Shown: positions 1 to 9,314, counted from the stretch's first letter. The stretch: 19,265 nt of DNA from CAZCPB01 sp964540295 (GCA_964540295.1 CAZIMT010000048.1:1-19265), one strand, 5' to 3'. Numbers and translations: made by a program. The notes: generated by a model not told the origin, from the letters alone.

Positions 1-41
1 GTGCTGCAGGATGAGTTTGCGTTGAGGGGGTGAGAGGGGAA

Positions 42-153
42 GGGATCGAGGGATCAAGGGATCAAGGGATCAAGGGATCAAGGGATCAAGGGATTGAGGG
101 ATTGAGGGATTGAGGGATTGAGGGATCGAGGGATCACGAGATCGAGGGATCAA
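42..153. repeat. 8-bp tandem repeat array (GGGATCAA-type)
   Basis: Fourteen contiguous 8-base units lie immediately downstream of the tolC-like gene. The order is GGGATCGA, five GGGATCAA, four GGGATTGA, GGGATCGA, GGGATCAC, GAGATCGA and GGGATCAA. Variants sit in blocks, as expected for slippage or unequal exchange. No spacers are present, so this is not a CRISPR. The 8-base period would shift frame, which fits a non-coding location. Function is unknown. Confidence 0.95.
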
Positions 154-173
154 GGCATCAGGGGGCCGGGGCG

Positions 174-2096
174 TCAAGGGGACTCGAAATTGGGCGTGGG
201 TTGAGGCGTTGTGTCGGTCTTGGGTTTCATGCCGGGGAGGCGTTCGAGGGTGCCGTCGCGAGCGACTCGGAGCTGGTCGGATTCGAGCAGGTAGTTGAGG
301 ACGGCGTTGCGAAGGTCGGTGCGGGCTTGATCGCGAGCGTTGCGGGCCTCGACGAGGGCGATTTCGGAGTCGACGATCTCCTGCGGCTGGACTTCGTCGG
401 CTTTGAGGTTCTGTTCCTCGCGGCGGCGCTGGGCGATTTTGACTCCTTGTTCGGCGAGCACGATCTGGAAACGTGCGAGGTCGATACCGCGGATGGCGGA
501 GCGGACGCTGACGACGATCTCGTCGCGAACGCGGTCGTAATCGCGCTTGGCTCGTTGCAGGCTGATGATGGTCTGGCGGAGGCTGAGGCGTTCGATTTCT
601 CGATCAAGCGGGAGCCCGAGCGTGACGCTGCCGGTGTAGGTGAGGTCTTCGGGGTCGAACTCCAGGCCGGGCTGCTGGATGCCGCGGTCGGTGGGGACGC
701 CCACGCCAGCGGCCAGGTCGAGGTTGGGAAGGAGCTGGTTGCGGGCGTTGGCGATCGCTCGGCGTGAGTCTTCGAGCTGGTCGCGGCGGTTCTGGAGGTC
801 GAGGCGGTAGTCGAGGGCGAGGGCGGTGGCCTCGTCGATGGCGACGGCGGGTTCGGTGATGTCGAAGGAGAGAGGCTTGACTTTGAGCGGACGATTGATG
901 TCTAGACCGAGGCGGACCTTGAAGCGGTCGAGCTGGAGGATGTAGCTGTCGCGCAGGCCGGCGAGCGAAGACTCGGCGGTGAGAAGAGAGTTCTCGGCGA
1001 TGGCCTGTTCAAAGGGCGGCTTGCGGCCCGCCTTGACGCGCTCGAAGGTTCCTTCCGAGAGAATTCGCAGGCTCTGGAGCTGGCTTTCAGAGTTGGCGAT
1101 GCGGGCCTGGGTTTGGACGAGGGCGAAATACTCGGCGGCGATCTGGACTAGGAGTTGGCGGCGGAAGCGTTCGAAGGTTCGGGCTTGGTAGACCAAGTCG
1201 CGCTCGGACTGGATGAGGCCTTCTTGGGCGATCAGCCCGGCGTCTCTGAGAAGCGGGATGTTGCCTCGGAGGACGAGTTCGGAGGAGTTGGTGTAGCGGC
1301 CGGTGGCCTGCTTGCGAAGCTGTTCGGTGGCGTTGAAGACCCACCCGGCCTCGACCTGCCCGCCGAAGGGGAGACGCTGGGTGACCCTGAGGTCGTTGAT
1401 GACGCGGACGGCGCTCTGATAGTTTCCGTTGTCGCTGGTTCCATCGACGGTGACCGAGGTGTTGTTGGAGAGGCGAGGTGTCCAGCGGTGTTGTTCGACG
1501 AGCAAGCGGATGGCGGCCAGGATGTAGTCTTCTTCGGCGCTGCGGAAATCTCGGGCGGTGGATTGAGCGAGCTTGAAAGCCTGTTCGAGGTCGATTTCGA
1601 GCGAGAGCAGGTTCGGGGCGTCGCCGAGATTTGTACTGGAGATTGACTGGCCCAGAGCTTGGCGGCTGAACTCTCCGAGCCGGGCCGAGACGTTGCGAGC
1701 CTCGTCGGCGGGTTTGAAGAGAAGTTCGGAGGCAGGTTTGTTGGTGGTCTCTGGGTGCTTGTCGGTGGAGCCTTGGGCGTCGGTGTCGAGAGGTTGGCGG
1801 CGGGCGAGGTCAAGATTGAGATCGAGGTTGGGGTCGGTGCGCGCGGTCGTGGCCTGGGGATCGAGGCGAGCGGTGCGGCGGCCGATGAGTTTTTCGACTT
1901 GAGCGTCGATGTCAGACATGGACGATCCGCAGCCGGTGGCAAGCCCGGCGAGGATGACGACTAGGGCGGGAGCGGCAATTCGTGCGAGGTGAGGCGTGCG
2001 AGCTCGTTGAGTGTGCGTGGGCAAGGATTTGGGATCGACTTTGAGGACAGGTTGAGGCTGGGCGCAGGGCGTGTCAAAGTCTAGATCTCTTGGCAT
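174..2096 (-). CDS. TolC-family outer-membrane efflux lipoprotein
   Basis: A 640-residue outer-membrane factor of the TolC/OEP family, expected to form the trimeric exit duct of a tripartite efflux pump or type I secretion system. After a long polar N-terminus (about 35 residues) comes a hydrophobic segment (residues 40-55) ending in the lipobox A-T-G-C, with Cys56 as predicted lipidation site. A Pro/Thr/Asp-rich linker follows, then two OEP repeats with long alpha-helical hairpins, roughly residues 165-390 and 400-610. The ATG at 2096 was chosen because it is the last start before the signal peptide and has AAAGG about 8 bases upstream; an in-frame upstream extension lacks family features. 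The protein is longer than E. coli TolC because of the N-terminal linker and the Pro/Thr-rich tail. No membrane-fusion or inner-membrane partner is in the window; partners could lie beyond its left edge. The substrate cannot be told. Confidence 0.9.
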   Translation of the reverse strand: MPRDLDFDTPCAQPQPVLKVDPKSLPTHTQRARTPHLARIAAPALVVILAGLATGCGSSMSDIDAQVEKLIGRRTARLDPQATTARTDPNLDLNLDLARRQPLDTDAQGSTDKHPETTNKPASELLFKPADEARNVSARLGEFSRQALGQSISSTNLGDAPNLLSLEIDLEQAFKLAQSTARDFRSAEEDYILAAIRLLVEQHRWTPRLSNNTSVTVDGTSDNGNYQSAVRVINDLRVTQRLPFGGQVEAGWVFNATEQLRKQATGRYTNSSELVLRGNIPLLRDAGLIAQEGLIQSERDLVYQARTFERFRRQLLVQIAAEYFALVQTQARIANSESQLQSLRILSEGTFERVKAGRKPPFEQAIAENSLLTAESSLAGLRDSYILQLDRFKVRLGLDINRPLKVKPLSFDITEPAVAIDEATALALDYRLDLQNRRDQLEDSRRAIANARNQLLPNLDLAAGVGVPTDRGIQQPGLEFDPEDLTYTGSVTLGLPLDREIERLSLRQTIISLQRAKRDYDRVRDEIVVSVRSAIRGIDLARFQIVLAEQGVKIAQRRREEQNLKADEVQPQEIVDSEIALVEARNARDQARTDLRNAVLNYLLESDQLRVARDGTLERLPGMKPKTDTTPQPTPNFESP

Positions 2097-2404
2097 TTGA
2101 GCGGCCTTTGTTTGGTATTTTCCGCTGGTGGGTTGGGGAAGATTCGGCTGTCGAATGTACCGCGTTTTGGTTCGGACGTTGCGGTTTGCAAAGATCGGTC
2201 CTATCCTGAGAGCTTCCACCGAGGGAGGGGGCTCTGGTCCCCGTCGGCGGTTCGTGGGCCTTCCGAGCCGATCGGCGCACTGCACTGGCGCCTCGATCGG
2301 AGGGTTCCGGATTTTCTGTCTACGCCCGAACGACCCTTGCGACGAGCCGGACTGGCTCGGAGACGGGTGTTCCGGCGGCCCACTTTGAGGAGCGGCGCTC
2401 GGCG
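2097..2404. other. Divergent intergenic region between the tolC-like and GH35-like genes
   Basis: These 308 bases separate two divergent starts and must hold promoters for both genes. I see no -35/-10 pair on either strand good enough to call. The only clear signal is a GAGGAG Shine-Dalgarno-like stretch at 2387-2392, 12 bases before the plus-strand ATG at 2405. Open frames across the region are not supported as genes. Confidence 0.5.
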
Positions 2405-5184
2405 ATGCCCTCGGTTACATACGACTCTCAAAGTTTCATGCTCGATGGTCGGCGGATCTGGCTGGTGTCAGGATCGGTGAATTACGCCCGGGTCGCGCGC
2501 GACCAGTGGGCGGATCGGATCCATGCCGCCAAGCTGGCCGGGTTCAACACCATAGAGACCCCCGTGATCTGGGCCCGGCACGAGCCGCGGGCTGGTCACT
2601 TCGAGTTTACCGGCGAGCAGGACCTGCGCGCCTTTGTCAAGATGATCGGTGCGGCGGGGATGTGGTGCATCCTTCGGCCTGGCCCGGCGATCGGGGCGGA
2701 CTGGGACCTAGGCGGGATACCGCCTTGGGTGCTGGATCTGCCGGGCGTGAAGCTGCGGACGGGGAATCAGGTTTTCCTGGAGGCCTGCTCGCGGTATCTG
2801 ACGGCGGTTTCAGAGCAGGTGCGAGATTTGCAGGTGACGAGCGCTGGCGCTGGCGGGCCGGTGGTCATGGTGCAGAACGAGAACGCTTGGACGTGCGGGC
2901 ACGACGATCAGGCCCGCGGGTATCTGGGTGAATTGAACCGGTACCTGCGCGAGGGCGGGATCGCGGTGCCGATCATCGACGCCAACAACCTCTGGCAGAG
3001 CGTCGAGGGTGAGATCGATTGCTGGTCGGGCTCGCAGCAGTTGCTGGGCGCGATGCGGCAGTTGACGGCGGTGCAGCCGGACCAGCCGCGGATAGTCATC
3101 GACTTTGTAGCGGGTCGGGCCCAGACCTGGGGCGACGGGTCAGGGACGCACAAGGGAACGCAAGGCACGGAACCGGCGGGGCACGGCGGGGCGCATTCTT
3201 CTTCTAGTTCACACGCGCACGTCGGCGTCTTGGGCGGCACGCTCGAGCGGCGCTTGGCGGAGGTGCTCGCGGGCGGCGGGCAGTTCAACGTCGCGCCGTT
3301 CCACGGCGGGACCAGCTTTGGTTTCTCGGGTGGCCGATCGCCTAAGGGCACGGGGTCGTTCTTTACGTCGAGCCACGACCAGCACGCGCCGCTGCGTGAG
3401 GACGGCTCGCCCAACGGCTCGTACCACGCGGTGCGGCGGATCGCCACGTTCGCGTCGCGCTTCGGGCGGGTGCTGGCCAACCGCAGCACGCAGTATCGGC
3501 CTGTGACGGTGGATCCTTCGCCGGTGATCGAATCGGACGAAGGCGCTCATCATGTTCAAGGGCAGGCCAAGGGTGACAAGCACGGCAAGTCGGCCTCGGC
3601 CGGGGCTCCGGTCTCGGTGGTCCACTCGGTGGGCAACCAAGGCGGCGTGGCGTTTGTCTTTGGTGATCCGCAAGGCCACGGGCCACGCTCGGTGCGGCTC
3701 ATGCTCCCCGACGGGACCACGCTGCCGGTCGATCTGGGATCTGGAAATGACGGCAGCGCTCATCCCTCCGTCGTCTGGTGTCTCTTTGATGTTCACATCG
3801 GCGGGCGGGCCTCGCTGGACTATTGCAACCTGTCGGCCTTCGCGGTCGTGGGTCGCGTGTTCGTCTGCTTCGGGCCTGCGGGCTCGCGCGGCGTGCTGGC
3901 GGTGAACGGTTCGCCCATCGAGGTCACGGTCCCCAGCGGCAAAGCACCCGAGATCGCTGAGCTCGAAGGCATCACAGTTGTGGTTTGCAGCACCGAGCAG
4001 ATCGACACGACCTATGTCAGCGACAACGCGATTTACGTCGGCGTGCAAGGGCTGACCGCGGACGGCAGGCCGATCGTTTCGGCCCACGCCAGCGGAAAGT
4101 CGTACACCAAGATTGACAGCGAGGGCAAAGTTTCGCTCGTCGGTTCGGCTGGCGGCGCGAACGCCGTGCCTAGCACCGCGGCCGCCAAAATGCTGGTGCC
4201 GGCTCACGAGCCGATCAAGCTCGGGGCGTGGTCGAGCGCCTCGCTTAGCGACTATATCGAAGGTTCCAGCGCCCGCTTCGCGACCATCCCCGGCCCGGCC
4301 GACCTCGGCACGCTAGGCTCGCCGTTTGGCTACGGCTGGTACCGCATCACGCCCAGCACGCCGGGCGCAAAGAAGATCACCGTCTCGGCCCCGATCGGCG
4401 GCGACCGCCTGCACGTCTTCCAAGGCGGCAAGAGTGTCGGGCTGATCGGCGTCGGGCCCGGCGCGGAGCGCGAGGCCAGCGTCAACTTCAAAAAGGGCGA
4501 GCCGATCGTGGTGCTCGCGGAAAACCTGGGCAGGTTCTCTTCGGGCACGCAGTTCGGCGAACGCAAGGGCCTGACCGGTCACCTCACTGAAACGACCGAG
4601 CTCAAGCCCGGCAAACCCAAGGTCATGCCGGGCGACCCGCTCGAACCGCTGACCTTCCGCGTCCCGCTGTGGGAGATGCGGGTTGGCGACGCGACGCTGT
4701 CGGACCGAATCACGTGGACGCTGACCAACAAGCCCAAGGGTTCGCTGATTCTCTCGTTCGACGGCCTCACGGGTGCCCACGGCGTGGCCGAGCCTTTCCC
4801 GGTGCGCGGGCTGCTGCTGCTCAACGACAAGCCGATCGAGTATGTGGACCGGTCCGGGCCACGCACGGTGACGATCGACGCGGAACTGCTCGCCCGCGGC
4901 AAGAACGTGATCCAGCTGGCGATGATGCCCGACGCGGTGTCGGCCGACGGGATGCTCGAATCTATCGGCTCGATCGAGCACGCGCTCAAGGTTGTTGGAG
5001 ACGCGGTGACGTTTTCGGAAGTGAAGTCGCAGCCCAGCGCCAAGGCCGACTGGGCGTTCGCCAAATGGGAGCCGCCAGCGTCGTCGATGTACGCCGGGAA
5101 GGGCGCGAAGACCCTCAAGTCTGGATCGGGCGCGGGTTCAAGCGGGGGTTCAAGCGGGGGCCCGACGTGGTGGAAGTCGCACTT
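2405..5184 (+). CDS. GH35 beta-galactosidase-fold protein, probably catalytically inactive (3' end in gap)
   Basis: At least 926 residues of a glycoside hydrolase family 35 protein. The TIM barrel covers residues 1-350: a GSVNYARV start strand, a FNTIETPVIW strand, RPGPAIGADWDLGGIPPW, GGPVVMVQNENAW, and near its end FHGGTSFGF with a TSSHDQHAPL segment, all recognisable GH35 landmarks. Beta-sandwich/jelly-roll modules follow, including a GYGWYRI strand near residue 645, as in family members. The family acid/base lies in the ENE motif; here the motif reads ENA (Ala161). The nucleophile strand normally reads TE; here it reads ID (Asp233). Both catalytic glutamates therefore seem to be lost. A Gly/Thr/His/Ser-rich insert lies at residues 245-272. 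No signal peptide is seen, so a cytoplasmic location is likely. The ATG at 2405 has GAGGAG 12 bases upstream. The Gly/Ser-rich C-terminal end (12-base repeats) runs into the N gap, so the true stop is unknown. It could be a sugar-binding or regulatory pseudoenzyme. Confidence 0.85.
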
Positions 5185-5284
5185 NNNNNNNNNNNNNNNN
5201 NNNNNNNNNNNNNNNNNNNNNNNNNNNNNNNNNNNNNNNNNNNNNNNNNNNNNNNNNNNNNNNNNNNNNNNNNNNNNNNNNNNN
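5185..5284. other. Assembly gap (100 N)
   Basis: One hundred N, a conventional scaffold-gap length, so the real missing length is unknown. It lies between two convergent genes and hides the 3' ends of both. The plus-strand side ends in a GGGTTCAAGCGG repeat, which may explain the assembly break. Confidence 0.99.
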
Positions 5285-6884
5285 TGGCGTCGGGCGTGGC
5301 GTTCTTCGCCTCCCCTCCACTCGCCACGCGCGATTCACCATTGGCCGGTTTCAATCGTGCTCGGATCAATTCCAGCCCATCGCGCACGGTGAGGCGACGG
5401 TCTTTCACGACCAGCCCGGCGCGGCGCATGGTGGTGATGTCGGTGACACCGGTCTGCGATGCGGTTTGGTTGCCAGCGGGATCGACGCCGACCCATTCGA
5501 GCTTGGGCCACTTTGAAGCCATGATGGCGGCGATGTGATCGTTGAGCACCACCTCGCGAACGATGCGTTCGTCGATGACCCAGAGCACGTCGGCGTCGTC
5601 GAGCGCGGCCCAGAGGAACGCGGTGGGCGCGCGAAAACCAAAGTCCATGCCGCCGTACCAGCGTGGCGTCGCGCCACGGCTCGCGGTCGCTTCGCTCGCG
5701 CGCTTCCAACCCCCTGCGGTGATGACGTGCTCGGAAGCGTCGAACTCCGGGAGGACAGAGTCGGTGCGGCGCGGGCGCTGGCTGAGCATCTCAGATTCCC
5801 AGGTCGCCCGCGCGACGCGGCCTTTCATGCGGATGGCGTCGTCGATGCCGACGTGCCCGCAGGCCAAGATTTCTCGGCCTTTGGCGCGCCCGCCGCATTC
5901 GGATAGAAGCGGGCAATCGCGTTTGACGAGTTCGTTGCCGCGGTCTGTGTTCGCGCGGCCAACGTCGGCGAGTTGGTTCGGTTGTTCATCGCCGCGGCAG
6001 TGTCGCTCTTCGCCGCAGGCTTCGAGCACGTCGACAACTCCCCAGCGGAAGAGCGCGCGCTTTCCGGCGCGAGCTTCTTCGACGACGCCGTGCATGATGC
6101 CGTACGGGCGGTGCATGGTGCTGAGGCACTCGATCGAGCCGCGCACGGCGAGAACGCGGCCGTCGGCGAGCGTGATCTTTCTGCTGCGGGTCACGAGCTG
6201 CGCGGCCTCCCACACTTCAGGGTCGAAGAGCTCGACCTCGTCGCAGCGAAGTTTCTGCACGCGCGTGCCGCGGACGGAGACCTGTGACTGCGCGAGAAGC
6301 TCGACCTCGGAGCCGTTGCGTAGGCGGAGGCGGCGTTCGGTGGTGCGGCCGCTGACCAGGCCCGCGAGCAGCGGCTTTTCGAAGAGCCGGCGCAGGTGGA
6401 CGTGCATGCGGCGTGACTGCTCCATGGAGCCGCCGAGCACGCGGATCTCGATGCCGGGCTTGAAGACGAGGTCGAGCATGGTGGCAACGGCGCTGAGGAA
6501 TGTTTTTCCGCCGCCGCGGTTGGCCCAGACGACGGCGTCGAGCGCGAGCGTGCAAGGAGCTTCTTTCAGCGCCGACTTCTGGGCATTTGGATCAAGGATT
6601 CTCAATGATTCTGAGCCTTCAAAGAAGGAGTGGATGAGGTACTCGAAGGGCCCGTTGTTGCCGAGCAGCAGCGCTTGGCGCGGCACTGACACGGCGACGG
6701 TTTCGCGCAGCCAGGCGTGAAGCTGGTCAGGTGTTTCGGGGATCTTCCAGTCGGTGATCGCGGGCGTGTCGAGATCCTCGGGCTGGACAAGTTTCTTTGG
6801 TGCGCGGCGCGCGAGTTTGCTCGCGGGCTTCTTGGAGGGTTTATTGGCCGGTTTCTTGGCGGTTTCTTCGTTGGTCTCTTTCAT
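5285..6884 (-). CDS. Phage terminase large subunit (3' end in gap)
   Basis: A 533-residue fragment of a TerL-type DNA-packaging motor with an N-terminal ATPase and a C-terminal RNase H-like nuclease. The first 35 residues are Lys/Pro/Ala-rich. Walker A is ANRGGGKT (121-128), Walker B ends in Asp215-Glu216 and the coupling motif is STM (255-257). The nuclease begins at YGGMDFG with Asp414, and a second acidic strand has Asp468. The third nuclease acidic motif expected near the C-terminus would fall in the gap. Between the domains is a Cys/His group (Cys290, 296, 324, 330, 342, His344), possibly metal binding. ATG at 6884 has a perfect AGGAGG five to six bases upstream. It is last in the four-gene operon, 31 bases after the acetyltransferase. 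No portal, capsid or protease gene adjoins it. ATPase and visible nuclease residues are intact, so it looks selected rather than decayed. The last 20 residues before the gap resemble repeat-derived filler. Confidence 0.9.
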
Positions 6885-6915
6885 CGATTCCTCCTGAGTT
6901 CTTTGGCGTGCTCTT

Positions 6916-7752
6916 TCAACCCGCGCCGTACGCGACGCCGTGCCCGCCGATGCTGCTGGCGGCGAGCACGGCCATATGCCACGGTTTGATCTCTTCTTTG
7001 GTTGTTGTCGGGCGTGCGTGCGCGGCGCGTCGCTTGGTTGGTGTTCCTGATTTCATCCAGGCGCGCACGGCGCTGGCGGCGATGTCTGACGAGCGCATGA
7101 TCTTTTCGGCCTCTCTCGCTTCCATGAGTTTCCAAGCAGGAATACCGGCGCTTTTGAGCGTGCGGGCGAGTTTGAGAGCGCGGGCCGAGGGCTGAAGGTT
7201 GATCGCTCGCATACCAGCGCACTCGAAGAACGGGCAGACCCATCCCATCGCGGCGACGGCCTCGGTGGCGGGGGTGAGCGATTGCGCGAGGTACGCCCGG
7301 ACGAGTCGCGTGGCGAGGCCTAGGCCTCGGTAGCGCGGGTCGACCACCACGCGCGAGATGGTGCGGAGTGATTCATTCACGGCCGCGGCATCGCGCTTCT
7401 TGTTGCCGCTGGAGAATCGTTCGCCCCAGAGAAGTTTTCGCCAGCGTGCGTTGAGGGTGGGGACAGAGACGATGAGCACGCCGGCGGTGTCGCGGCTGCG
7501 TGTGTCGATGGCCGTGAGCACGCGCACGCAGGTCGCGGGCGGGCCAGCGATGTAGTGGAAGCGCGCGAGAGCGGCGTAGTCGCTGTATTTTCCCTTGAGA
7601 ATCGCGATATCTCGGGCGTCCCCGGCACGACGCTCAGGGATCTTTTCGAATCGTTCGAGCACGGAGGGTGCGGCGTGATAGCGCAAGGGCGTGTCCTTCC
7701 ATAGCTGTGAGATCGCGCTGGTTGTTAGCGGGCTGGCCGTGCGCCGATCCAT
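6916..7752 (-). CDS. GNAT-family acetyltransferase, partner of the adjacent ABC ATPase
   Basis: A 278-residue protein with a GNAT core at about residues 85-185. The acetyl-CoA-binding motif is visible as SRVVVDPRYRGLGLATRLV (133-151), followed by VAAMGWVCPFFECAGM (166-181). This combination, with LRYH near residue 23, resembles the acetyltransferase half of COG2401-type proteins (ABC ATPase fused to acetyltransferase). Here the two halves are separate, adjacent genes. The basic C-terminal tail (residues 229-260) may bind nucleic acid. I chose ATG 7752, which overlaps the ATPase gene by 28 bases; the frame stays open upstream, but those residues are Arg/Pro shadow sequence of the ATPase gene. 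No clear Shine-Dalgarno is seen, so translation is probably coupled. The substrate is unknown; operon position suggests a DNA-handling role with the terminase. Confidence 0.8.
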   Translation of the reverse strand: MDRRTASPLTTSAISQLWKDTPLRYHAAPSVLERFEKIPERRAGDARDIAILKGKYSDYAALARFHYIAGPPATCVRVLTAIDTRSRDTAGVLIVSVPTLNARWRKLLWGERFSSGNKKRDAAAVNESLRTISRVVVDPRYRGLGLATRLVRAYLAQSLTPATEAVAAMGWVCPFFECAGMRAINLQPSARALKLARTLKSAGIPAWKLMEAREAEKIMRSSDIAASAVRAWMKSGTPTKRRAAHARPTTTKEEIKPWHMAVLAASSIGGHGVAYGAG

Positions 7753-8474
7753 CGGCAGACGCGCTGTTGGTTGAGCGGCACCCAGACGAGCGCGTCGGGG
7801 CGGAGCCATTCGAGGACGTCGTCGTGGGCGGTGGCGACGACGAGTCGGACGTGGCGTTCGCGGCGTACCCAGCGCGCGAGCGTACACGCGACAGACCGCG
7901 CGGTGGTGCGGTCGAGCGAGGCGGCGAACTCGTCGATGAAGAGCGTGACGAGGCCGGGCTTGCGGAGCGCGCGTTGCATCGCGGCGGCCAGACGAAGCCG
8001 GAAGCGCTGGCCTTGGGAGAGTTCGCTGACGCGACGCGGGAGCAGCGTTGCTTCGGCGAGCCCCGCGGCGGCCAACAGCGAGAGTCGGCGGCGAACGGGG
8101 CCTTGCAGGGCGTCGATGACGCAGGGGTCACGCGGACTGGCGTGCCGGTGCGTGTTGAGGTTGACAGCGGGCTGCTGGCGTGCGCGAAGGAGGCGTTGCC
8201 AATTGCGGAGGAGCGTGGACTTTCCCGCTCCGCTGGGGCCGGTGATGAGCACGACGCCGCCAGCCGGGAGAGTTGCGTTGAGCTCGGCGATAAGTTGATC
8301 ACAGTTGCGGGTGTCGTCGTTGCTGCGGGTTGCGCGCGAGCTGATCGAGCGAGAAGTGGTGGATGCGCGCCGCGTGCCACGAGCTTTGGGGATCCAGTGC
8401 GTGGCAACGCCGAATGCTGCGCAAGCGGTGAGTAGCGGGCGGCTGGGTTTAAGTGAGGTCTGGATGATGCGCAT
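7725..8474 (-). CDS. ABC-type ATPase, soluble, COG2401-like
   Basis: A 249-residue nucleotide-binding protein with all ABC motifs: Walker A GPSGAGKST (79-87), signature LSQGQ (152-156), Walker B ending in Asp181-Glu182, and the H-loop histidine His217. No transmembrane segment and no permease partner is present, so it is unlikely to be a transporter subunit. It resembles the ATPase half of COG2401 proteins, which carry a GNAT domain; that domain is encoded by the next gene. The first 60 residues are Arg/Ser-rich and unlike the family core. The start codon overlaps the upstream stop (TGATG at 8472-8476), a classical coupling arrangement; a GTG at 8477 is the alternative. The Asp-Glu pair after Walker B suggests active ATP hydrolysis. 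A role as a packaging- or repair-associated DNA ATPase is inference. Confidence 0.85.
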   Translation of the reverse strand: MRIIQTSLKPSRPLLTACAAFGVATHWIPKARGTRRASTTSRSISSRATRSNDDTRNCDQLIAELNATLPAGGVVLITGPSGAGKSTLLRNWQRLLRARQQPAVNLNTHRHASPRDPCVIDALQGPVRRRLSLLAAAGLAEATLLPRRVSELSQGQRFRLRLAAAMQRALRKPGLVTLFIDEFAASLDRTTARSVACTLARWVRRERHVRLVVATAHDDVLEWLRPDALVWVPLNQQRVCRWIGARPAR

Positions 8475-9262
8475 CACGAGCGTGGCTCCGTCTCGCGCCA
8501 GGCGGGGCGCTTTGAAACGGCTGACGCGATGCCGGTTCGGAGGTGAGGTGTCATCGCGGCCATGGCGGCGACGGCGTCGCGGTGTCGGCGGACGGTGTGG
8601 AGCGAGAGCCCGAGCTGTCGCGCGGCTTCACGGATGGACAGGCCGTGGAGGAAGCAGGAGATGGCGATGCGTCGGCGGAGCGTGCCGCCGGGGCCGTCGG
8701 GGGCGGCAGAGTGGGAGAGCGAGCTGGCTTTGGCGAAGAGGCCGTGGCTGAGTTTTTCGATGGCAAACCAGCGTGCGACGGCCTGGTATTCGGGGGTCAT
8801 GATTCGGCGGACGACGCGGCGGACACGTGAGCGAAGGGCGCGAGCGTCTTGCTCGCTCTGGTCACGGGCGTACGCTGGGTCGAGCTGGGCGAGTGGGGGT
8901 TGAGAAGATTCGAAGGAGTCGGCGAGAGTGTGACCGGGCGCGCCGAGGAGTGAGCGAGCCCGGTTGCTGGTTGGTGGTGTGGGGCTCGCGTGTCGGCCCG
9001 GGCTTGCGATGAGCTTGGCCATATCGCTGACGCGGCGGCCGTCGCGGAAGATAGATTCGATGAGGACGCGTTCGGCTGGGGGCAAGTATTGAGCGGCGTG
9101 GACGATCTGTTCGGCGCTCTCTTCACGACGACGACGGCGAAGATCGGTCAGCTTGGTGGTTGAGCCGGCGGATTCTGAGGTTTCTGGGTGGCCTTCTTGG
9201 GTTGCGCGATGGCGTCCATCGAAGCCGGGAAGTCGATCCATCCAATCTTGCGGGTTACTCAT
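8474..9262 (-). CDS. HTH DNA-binding protein, sigma-region-4-like, first gene of terminase operon
   Basis: A 262-residue basic protein with two helix-turn-helix-like regions. The first (about residues 58-86, YLPPAERVLIESIFRDG then VSDMAKLI) resembles sigma-70 region 4 spacing. The second (203-231, FLHGLSIREAARQLGLSLHTVRRHRDA) is a clear HTH. They are joined by a Pro/Ser-rich linker and a helical segment. It could be a phage-type late-gene activator or sigma-like factor, or it could play the small-terminase role of DNA recognition. It does not have convincing regions 2-3 of a full sigma factor. ATG 9262 has AGAGG at about six bases. It heads the operon and is divergent from the S24 repressor, with palindromic operators between them. 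It shows no damage; family-level identity is uncertain. Confidence 0.75.
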   Translation of the reverse strand: MSNPQDWMDRLPGFDGRHRATQEGHPETSESAGSTTKLTDLRRRRREESAEQIVHAAQYLPPAERVLIESIFRDGRRVSDMAKLIASPGRHASPTPPTSNRARSLLGAPGHTLADSFESSQPPLAQLDPAYARDQSEQDARALRSRVRRVVRRIMTPEYQAVARWFAIEKLSHGLFAKASSLSHSAAPDGPGGTLRRRIAISCFLHGLSIREAARQLGLSLHTVRRHRDAVAAMAAMTPHLRTGIASAVSKRPAWRETEPRS

Positions 9263-9314
9263 GTGTACCTCTAGGGCACGGAACTGTGCCGGTTTTTGTT
9301 GACGAGCACCAAGT

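Noticed and set aside
42..153. CRISPR array
   Set aside because: Units are 8 bases and contiguous, with no spacers and no cas genes in the window.
5115..5184. Terminase reading frame continuing across the gap to 5115
   Set aside because: The extension is an artefact of translating through N; this DNA encodes the C-terminal part of the convergent GH35-like gene.
5542..6720. Long plus-strand open frame (392 codons)
   Set aside because: It is Arg/Ser/Pro-rich shadow sequence opposite the terminase gene, which has clear motifs and a strong ribosome-binding site.
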